Assembly (NCBI GenBank): GCA_947589195.1
Contig: CANPZX010000007.1
Coordinates: forward strand, 1 to 37,990
Source of the DNA: an uncultured Bacilli bacterium
GTDB lineage: Bacteria; Bacillota_I; Bacilli_A; RF39; UBA660
Reading direction: 5' to 3'
DNA: 37,990 bases
In this document: one piece after another, positions 32,454 to 37,990 of the stretch
Numbering within the stretch: the first letter of the stretch is position 1
How the letters are laid out: each line of letters opens with the position of its first letter
Notes under the pieces: model-generated
Database searches by the model: none
What the model saw: the letters and a program-made list of their open reading frames with translations, nothing else
Told to the model about the DNA's origin: nothing
Program-made: the position numbers and the translations under genes

Positions 32454-35400
32454 ATGCGTAAAATTACAGATTTTATCGTGAGATTAAGATATTTATTTTT
32501 AGTTTTATTTATCATTTTAGGAATATTTTGTTTGTACTTATCAACTAAAGTAGAAATTAATGAAGATATCATGAAGTATTTACCTAAAACTAGTGAAACT
32601 AAAATTGGTAAAGATATTATGGATAAAGAATTTAGTAAACAGGATACAGCAGTTTTAAATGTAATGTTTAAAGATTTAAGCGAAGAAGAAAAAAGTACTA
32701 CTTTAAATAAATTAGAAAGTATTACCGGAGTAAGTTCGGTTCTTTATGATAATACTTCACTTTATAATCAAGATAAATATACTTTATATGTTTTAAATGT
32801 AGATGATTATGCTGATTCAAAAATATCAACTGATGTTTATAACTATGTAGTTAATAACTTTAAGCCTGTAGGATTAAGTGGTTCAATTTATGATGAAAAT
32901 AAACCTATTTTACAATTATGGATTGTTATTTTAGCTATTGCTTGTGCGATGATTATTTTAATAATTTTAAGTGAATCATATTTAGAACCTTGGTTATATT
33001 TAATATCCATTGGCATTGCTATCTTTATTAATAAAGGTACCAATATTATGTTTTCTAGTGTCTCAGCGATTACTAATTCTATTGTTGCTATCTTACAACT
33101 GGCTTTATCGATGGATTATTCTATTATGTTATCTAATCGTTATAAACAAGAAAAAGAAAATCATGCTAAAAAAACAGATGCCATGAAAGAAGCTTTATAT
33201 CAATCATTTAAAGCTATTTTTAGTAGTTCAATCACAACCATTGTTGGTTTAATAGCCCTAGTATTTATGAGTTTCACCATTGGTAAAGATTTAGGTTTGG
33301 TTTTAGCTAAAGGAGTTCTTTTAAGTTTAGTAAGTATCTTCTTTTGTTTGCCAGCTTTACTTTTACTTTTTGATAACTTAATTGCTAAAACTAAGAAAAA
33401 AGCCATCAAAATTAACTTAGCTAAATTAGGTAAATTTACTTATAAAATGCGCTATGTTGAAGCTATTTTAATCGTCATTATCTTTATAGTTGCTTATATT
33501 TTTAAAGGTAATATTAATATTTTATATACCGGAAGTGAACAAGATAAAGTTGGAAAAGTTTTTCAAACGAATAACCAATTAGCTATTGTTTACCATAATA
33601 ATTACGAGAATATGATGGCTAATTATTGCAAGGAATTAGAAAATGAGGAAAAAATAACGGATGTTTTATGTTATGCCAATACTATCAATGAAAAACTAAA
33701 GTTTAATGAATTAAATAACAAACTAGCTCTTATGGGGCAAAATATCGAAATTGAAGATTACTTAATTAAATTAATTTATTATAAATATTATAATCCGGAA
33801 GAAAATAATAAAATGACTTTAAATCAATTTATATCTTTTATTAAAAAAGAAGTTAAAGAATCGGCTTTTTCACAAACTTTAACTAATGAAATAAAAGATA
33901 ATTTAAATTTACTAGAAAACTTTACAAATAGTTCTTTGCTAAACCAAAAAAGAAACCCAAAAGAAATAGCTAAGATTTTCGAAATGAAGGAAAATGATGT
34001 TAATAACATTTTAACTTATTATAATAGTAATAATTTAGATATTACGTTATCTTTAAAAGATTTTGTTAATTTTATCTTTAATGATGTTTTGAAAAATGCC
34101 GAATACGCTTCCCAAATCGGGGATAGTACAATTCTTAAATTACAAAAATTAAAAGATTTTACGGATGCATCAATAATCAATAAACCTTTAACTTCTAAGG
34201 AACTGGCTAATATGTTTGGTATTGATGAAAAATTAATTCAAGATTTACTTTTTTTAAATGATGCCAAAAACGAAAGTACTACGAAATTAACCTTTAACGA
34301 ATTTGCTAACTTTTCCCTTAACTTAGCAGAAGATGAAACGTATCAAGCATATCTTGATACTGATACTAAACAATTATTAACTAAATTACAATTACTAAGT
34401 AATGAAAATATAGTTAATAAAGATGTTAATATAACGACGATGAAAAATTATCTTAATAATTTAGGTTTAAATATAACAGATAAGGATTTAAATTTATTAT
34501 ATGTTTATTATGTAGGGAGTAATACCCAAACTAAATTAAGTATCAAAGAGTTTAGTACTACAGCTCTTTTAATGGCCCAAGATGAAATATATCAATCTTT
34601 CTTTGATGAACGAACAAAAATGTTACTAGAAATGTTAGCTAAAATATCTGATACCAATACTTATAGTGTTTCTGATATTGCGACGAGTCTAGGGCAAGAT
34701 AAAACTTTAGTAAGTGTAGTGTTCGGGGTTTTTGATCAAGGGACAAATAAAAATATTTCGTTAAAAAATCTTATTAATTTCTTATCTACAAATAAAGATA
34801 ATTCTTTATTAAAACCTTATTTACAAGATAATCTAGCAACATTAGATTTAGCTTATTTAATTGTTAGTAATCTAAAAACAAATTATAACTATCAAGAATT
34901 AAGTGCCATATTAAATATTGATGCTGCAAAAGTAAAACTAATCTATACTTTATATGATAATAATCAAAACATCCAAACGATGAGTCCAATAGCTTTAGTA
35001 GATTTTATTTTAAATAATAAAGATAATGAACTATTAAAACCTAACTTATCTAAGCAAATTTTAAATGAACTAAACTTATTAAAAGAAGTAATGACTTCGA
35101 CATTAAATAATACTAAATATAGTGCTTCTAAGTTAAGTTCTCTTTTTAACCTACCAATAGATACTTGTAAATTATTATATAGTTTATATAACACCCAATA
35201 TTTAAAAAATAATCAAACAATATCTTTAGCTAATTATGTTAATTTTTTAGTAAAAGAAATAATGCCTAATCCGGAATATACTAATAAATTTACTAATGCG
35301 CAAAAATTAAAAATAACAACAATTAATAATATCATAACGGACTCTTTAAATAAAACTAAATATTCTAAAGATAAAACTTATAGTACTTTAAGTAAATTAA

Positions 35401-36299
35401 CACCTAATTTAGATAAATCTTTAATTGATTTAGTTTATCTATATTATGGCAGTATTAAAGAATATGATTTAACTTATCAAATGACTATTGAAGAATTTGT
35501 AAATTATTTAAATACGCATATTATTACTGATTCCCGGTTTAATGATTTTCTTGATAAGGAAAAAAGAACAGAAATTATAGAGGCCGAGGACTTACTTAAT
35601 AAATCCAAAAATCTAATTGTATCTGATAATTATTCCCGTATTGTTTTAAATACAAAGTATGCCTTTGAAAATAAAGAAACATTTAATTTTGTTAATAATA
35701 TTCATAAAAGACTTGGTAATTTAAGTGATGTTTATGTTGTTGGTGATTCCCCAATGGCGGTAGAAATAAGTAAAACCTTTAATAATGAATTAAATAAAAT
35801 TACGATTTTAACCATGATATTTATTTTTATTGTTGTTGCCTTTACCTTTAAAGATTTAATTATTCCTTTAGTTTTAGTCTTAATTATTGAAACCGCGGTA
35901 TATCTTACCATGAGTGCGATTAGTTTAACAGGTGGTTCGGTTTATTTTATATCTTTATTAATCGTGCAAGCTATTCTTATGGGAGCAACTATTGATTATG
36001 CGATAGTTTATACTTCATATTACAAAGAATCTCGAATAACGATGGGAATTAAAGATGCTATTATTAATGCTTATAATCGTTCAATTATGACCATCATTAG
36101 CTCTTCATCAATTTTAATAATTGTTACTTTAATAGTTGCTAATTTTGCTTCCGCCATTGCGGCCAAAATATGTGAAACCATTTCTTATGGGACATTCGTT
36201 TCAACTATCTTAATCTTATTTATTTTACCTGGAGTTTTAGCATCAACTGATAAACTAATTTGTAGAAAAGGCTCATTTAAAGAACCAAAGGTCAAGTAA
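32454..36299 (+). CDS. MMPL/RND-family membrane protein with a giant repeat-built loop
   Basis: This 1,281-residue protein is a proton-driven RND-type exporter of the MMPL group, probably for a lipid or envelope component. Each half has an initial helix, an outer loop and five clustered helices. Asp-Tyr motifs of the proton relay appear as SMDYSIMLSNRYK (about 221) and TIDYAIVYTSYYKE (about 1180). The first outer loop is small, but the second (about 355-1095) is far larger than usual. It contains roughly seven copies of a unit of about 95 residues: a helix with L-x-x-L-x-x-I/F, a segment S-x-x-x-L/I-A-x-x-F-x-I-D, L-L-Y-x-L-Y, and T-x-S-L-x-E-F-x-N-F. The protein is intact. A terminator overlaps the stop codon. 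The substrate is unknown. Confidence 0.85.
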   Translation: MRKITDFIVRLRYLFLVLFIILGIFCLYLSTKVEINEDIMKYLPKTSETKIGKDIMDKEFSKQDTAVLNVMFKDLSEEEKSTTLNKLESITGVSSVLYDNTSLYNQDKYTLYVLNVDDYADSKISTDVYNYVVNNFKPVGLSGSIYDENKPILQLWIVILAIACAMIILIILSESYLEPWLYLISIGIAIFINKGTNIMFSSVSAITNSIVAILQLALSMDYSIMLSNRYKQEKENHAKKTDAMKEALYQSFKAIFSSSITTIVGLIALVFMSFTIGKDLGLVLAKGVLLSLVSIFFCLPALLLLFDNLIAKTKKKAIKINLAKLGKFTYKMRYVEAILIVIIFIVAYIFKGNINILYTGSEQDKVGKVFQTNNQLAIVYHNNYENMMANYCKELENEEKITDVLCYANTINEKLKFNELNNKLALMGQNIEIEDYLIKLIYYKYYNPEENNKMTLNQFISFIKKEVKESAFSQTLTNEIKDNLNLLENFTNSSLLNQKRNPKEIAKIFEMKENDVNNILTYYNSNNLDITLSLKDFVNFIFNDVLKNAEYASQIGDSTILKLQKLKDFTDASIINKPLTSKELANMFGIDEKLIQDLLFLNDAKNESTTKLTFNEFANFSLNLAEDETYQAYLDTDTKQLLTKLQLLSNENIVNKDVNITTMKNYLNNLGLNITDKDLNLLYVYYVGSNTQTKLSIKEFSTTALLMAQDEIYQSFFDERTKMLLEMLAKISDTNTYSVSDIATSLGQDKTLVSVVFGVFDQGTNKNISLKNLINFLSTNKDNSLLKPYLQDNLATLDLAYLIVSNLKTNYNYQELSAILNIDAAKVKLIYTLYDNNQNIQTMSPIALVDFILNNKDNELLKPNLSKQILNELNLLKEVMTSTLNNTKYSASKLSSLFNLPIDTCKLLYSLYNTQYLKNNQTISLANYVNFLVKEIMPNPEYTNKFTNAQKLKITTINNIITDSLNKTKYSKDKTYSTLSKLTPNLDKSLIDLVYLYYGSIKEYDLTYQMTIEEFVNYLNTHIITDSRFNDFLDKEKRTEIIEAEDLLNKSKNLIVSDNYSRIVLNTKYAFENKETFNFVNNIHKRLGNLSDVYVVGDSPMAVEISKTFNNELNKITILTMIFIFIVVAFTFKDLIIPLVLVLIIETAVYLTMSAISLTGGSVYFISLLIVQAILMGATIDYAIVYTSYYKESRITMGIKDAIINAYNRSIMTIISSSSILIIVTLIVANFASAIAAKICETISYGTFVSTILILFILPGVLASTDKLICRKGSFKEPKVK

Positions 36300-36321
36300 A
36301 AAAACTTACTTGCCTTTTTTT
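36290..36321 (+). terminator. Terminator after the MMPL gene
   Basis: GG-t-CAAGTAA (36290-36299) pairs with TTACTTGCC (36306-36314), and seven T residues follow. The stop codon is within the stem. Confidence 0.8.
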
Positions 36322-36364
36322 AATATTTAATCGTGATATAATAGATTACATTAAGAGGGATATT

Positions 36365-36814
36365 ATGAATAAAAAAATAATTTTAATTATGATTGTTATT
36401 TTAACAATTAGTTTATTAGGAATAATAGGTTATAAGATATTAAATAATTATTCTTATGTTTTAAAAATAAACTGGAATATTGAATTACCCAAGAATTTAA
36501 AAGAAATATATGAAATTAGTACTGATGCCAATTTCCACGGGGATGGTACTCGTTATCACATTTTTACTTATCAAGAAGATGAACAAGTCCAAGATATGTT
36601 TAAGTGGACTTTAAATGAACAAGAAACTTTATATTATAAATCTTATCAAGAATTTGTCGATGATTCTTTAAATAAACTAAATGTTCCTTCCACCAATTAT
36701 CCTAATTATGCTAACTCTCAATATTGGTATAATAAGAAAGATGATAATAGCGAAATAATTATTCTTTGGGATAGCCTAGAAAATAAATTATATATTATTG
36801 AATCATTTTTATAA
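36365..36814 (+). CDS. Small membrane-anchored extracellular protein, unknown
   Basis: The 149-residue protein has a basic N-terminus and one hydrophobic helix (about 4-25), then a soluble domain rich in Tyr, Asn and acidic residues with WNIELP, FHGDGTRYHIFTY and NSEIIILWDSLENKLYIIES. There is no lipobox cysteine, so it is a signal-anchored protein, not a lipoprotein. A TGA-TATAAT promoter element lies just before AGAGGG and the ATG. No family is recognised, and it stands at the edge of the mobile-element region. Confidence 0.65.
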   Translation: MNKKIILIMIVILTISLLGIIGYKILNNYSYVLKINWNIELPKNLKEIYEISTDANFHGDGTRYHIFTYQEDEQVQDMFKWTLNEQETLYYKSYQEFVDDSLNKLNVPSTNYPNYANSQYWYNKKDDNSEIIILWDSLENKLYIIESFL

Positions 36815-36886
36815 AGAGAACTCTCACTTTATGTCCTGTTTATTAATTTAAGAATTTTATATAATTTTTTTGAAGGAGAAAAATAT

Positions 36887-37027
36887 ATGAATCAAGAAAA
36901 GATTGGCAAATTTATTGCTAAGTTAAGAAAAGAACAAGATTTAACTCAAGAAGAATTAGCTGAAAAATTAGGAGTAAGTGCTAAATCTGTAAGTAGATGG
37001 GAGAACGGTGTTTCTCTTGTCAAATGA
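36887..37027 (+). pseudogene. Truncated XRE-family regulator (HTH_3 remnant)
   Basis: A GAAGGAG ribosome site leads an open frame of 46 codons: MNQEKIGKFIAKLRKEQ, DLTQEELAEKLGVS and AKSVSRWENG, a perfect helix-turn-helix of the Cro/CI type. The frame then meets TGA after VSLVK, where intact relatives continue with a segment like MPDISLL and a C-terminal domain. No frameshift restores it. A 44-codon frame (ATG 37024 to TAA 37158) overlaps its stop as ATGA and may be the tail of another gene. The most likely cause is a rearrangement at the mobile element next door. Confidence 0.6.
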
Positions 37028-37158
37028 CACATAATAAAAAAATAAGAGATTTACTTTATTTTAAAGGAAAAAGTGAAGATTTAGAAATTAAGTTAGAAAT
37101 TTCAAAAAAGATAGAACTTGGTGATATTTTTAACATAATTGTATCCATATCAAAATAA
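37024..37158 (+). pseudogene. Short open frame, possible gene remnant
   Basis: The 44-codon frame reads MTHNKKIRDLLYFKGKSED and ends NIIVSISK. It overlaps the stop of the XRE remnant by ATGA. Without a ribosome site of its own or a recognisable domain, it is most likely a fragment. Translational coupling to the HTH peptide is possible. Confidence 0.3.
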
Positions 37159-37188
37159 ATGTAGATTTTAGCAGTTTTGAATTTAGGT

Positions 37189-37221
37189 AAAAGGTATGTC
37201 TAAAAAAAGCATATCTTTTTT
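37189..37221 (+). terminator. Terminator before the relaxase gene
   Basis: AAAAGGTATG (37189-37198) pairs with CATATCTTTT (37210-37219) with one G-U pair, followed by a T run. Confidence 0.6.
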
Positions 37222-37255
37222 ATTATGTGAAATTAGAAAGAGAGGAATGATAATT

Positions 37256-37990
37256 ATGAGTTTAAATTATGGAATATTTAGAAGTGAACCGATAATGACT
37301 ATCAATGATTTAGCCCAAATTGGATCACACAATAAAAGAGAAAAGAAAGCATATAAAAGTAATAAAGATATTAAATTAGAATTAAGTAAAAATAATATAG
37401 AATTAGTACCCTTAGCAGAAAAGTATGTTAAGGGTTTTAAATTGAAAGTAAAAGATTATGAAAAAGAACACAACGAAAGAATGAAAACTGAACGACCTGA
37501 AAGAAAAAGAACTTTTAATGAAATGCTAAATAAGTCTAAAAGTGTTGTTGCCGATGAATTATTATTTACAACAACAAATAAATTTTTCAATGATAAAAGT
37601 AAAGAAGAAATAATAAGATGGGCTAATACTTGTATGGATTTTGTTTATAATGATTTAGGTTATACAAAAGAACAAGTTTTACATGCAACAATACACATGG
37701 ACGAATTAACACCACATATTCATTGTGTTGTTATACCACTTGTTAAAAAATTAGATAAAAGAACAAATACAGAAAGATACACTATATCTAAAAAGCAATA
37801 TATCAAAGATAATATCCATTTATCAGAATTACAAGATGTTTATAACGTTAGATTAAGGGAAGCAGGTTTTGAACTTGAACGAGGTATTAAAGGTAGCGAT
37901 AGAAAACATCAAAAAGTAAAAGAGTTTAAGAAAACAACTAGATATTTTGAGGAAAAAGTAACCACTATCAATAAAGGTTTAGAAGAGTCT
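37256..37990 (+). CDS. MobV/Pre-type relaxase, partial (runs off the window)
   Basis: This plasmid mobilisation relaxase nicks and joins the origin of transfer. The visible 245 residues begin MSLNYGIFRSEP after AGAGG. They contain the N-terminal motif SHNKREKKAYKSNKDI (about 24-39) and the metal-binding histidine motif HMDELTPHIH (147-156, H-x-D-E-x-T-P-H-x-H), both hallmarks of the Pre/Mob family. The coiled C-terminal part begins near 225 and is cut by the window edge. Codons ending in C (CAC, GAC, ATC, TAC) appear more often than in neighbouring genes, consistent with transfer. It marks an integrated mobilisable element or plasmid-derived island. Confidence 0.88.
   Translation, partial: MSLNYGIFRSEPIMTINDLAQIGSHNKREKKAYKSNKDIKLELSKNNIELVPLAEKYVKGFKLKVKDYEKEHNERMKTERPERKRTFNEMLNKSKSVVADELLFTTTNKFFNDKSKEEIIRWANTCMDFVYNDLGYTKEQVLHATIHMDELTPHIHCVVIPLVKKLDKRTNTERYTISKKQYIKDNIHLSELQDVYNVRLREAGFELERGIKGSDRKHQKVKEFKKTTRYFEEKVTTINKGLEES

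Noticed and set aside
37012-37030. Programmed frameshift or TGA readthrough in the XRE gene
   Set aside because: No slippery site is seen, no frame restores the family's continuation, and TGA serves as a stop elsewhere in the window.

Overview
The window is about 38 kb of very AT-rich DNA. It has Shine-Dalgarno sites of the AGGAGG/GGTGAT type, extended -10 promoters and Gram-positive envelope genes (LtaS-type synthase, Lgt, SipW-type peptidase). TGA is used as a stop (the short-chain dehydrogenase ending at 19726 and the regulator fragment ending at 37027), which argues for genetic code 11. The best reading is a low-GC Firmicute (Bacillota), probably an uncultured gut Bacilli lineage near the RF39/Mollicutes side. 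That placement is inference from composition and gene style only.

Region A (1-11240) is a cell-surface fibre locus. It carries two tandem TasA/camelysin-like secreted proteins (367, 1344), each preceded by a long poly-G tract in an otherwise G-poor genome. Next come a 684-residue protein built of about thirty-five 13-residue calcium-loop (DxDxDG-type) repeats (2424), a SipW/ER-type signal peptidase (4540), a small anchored protein (7057), two tandem paralogs joining a TasA-like domain to a second surface domain (7640, 9408), and a small membrane protein (10914). Most of the secreted proteins share a hydrophobic helix ending in a G/S-x-T-Y/F-A-x-F-like motif, as expected for substrates of one SipW peptidase. 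An intact IS4-superfamily insertion sequence (5362-6980, 20-bp perfect inverted repeats, 9-bp target duplication) sits exactly at the stop codon of the peptidase gene. Its end supplies a new stop, so the protein gained one Gln.

Region B (11276-14715) holds a YghA-like short-chain dehydrogenase, a degenerate OMP-decarboxylase-like protein, a four-helix membrane protein and an AAA/DUF4143 ATPase. A 404-bp intergenic stretch with two strong hairpins follows, and may encode a small RNA.

Region C (15120-29099) is mostly housekeeping: uvrB, a CBS/DRTGG-type family II pyrophosphatase, a second short-chain dehydrogenase, uvrA, lgt, trxB, a lone third TasA-like protein, tex and an LTA-synthase-like sulfatase. 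A GC-rich repeat block of four TCCGG-N6-CCGGA palindromes lies at 18780-18914.

Region D (29105-36814) has asnB, a PAP2 phosphatase, a free-standing RNA-polymerase alpha-CTD-like 72-residue protein, a DUF308 membrane protein, a giant MMPL/RND protein with a repeat-built extracellular loop, and a small anchored protein.

Region E (36815-37990) looks like the edge of a mobile element: a truncated XRE regulator, then a MobV/Pre relaxase that runs off the end of the window.
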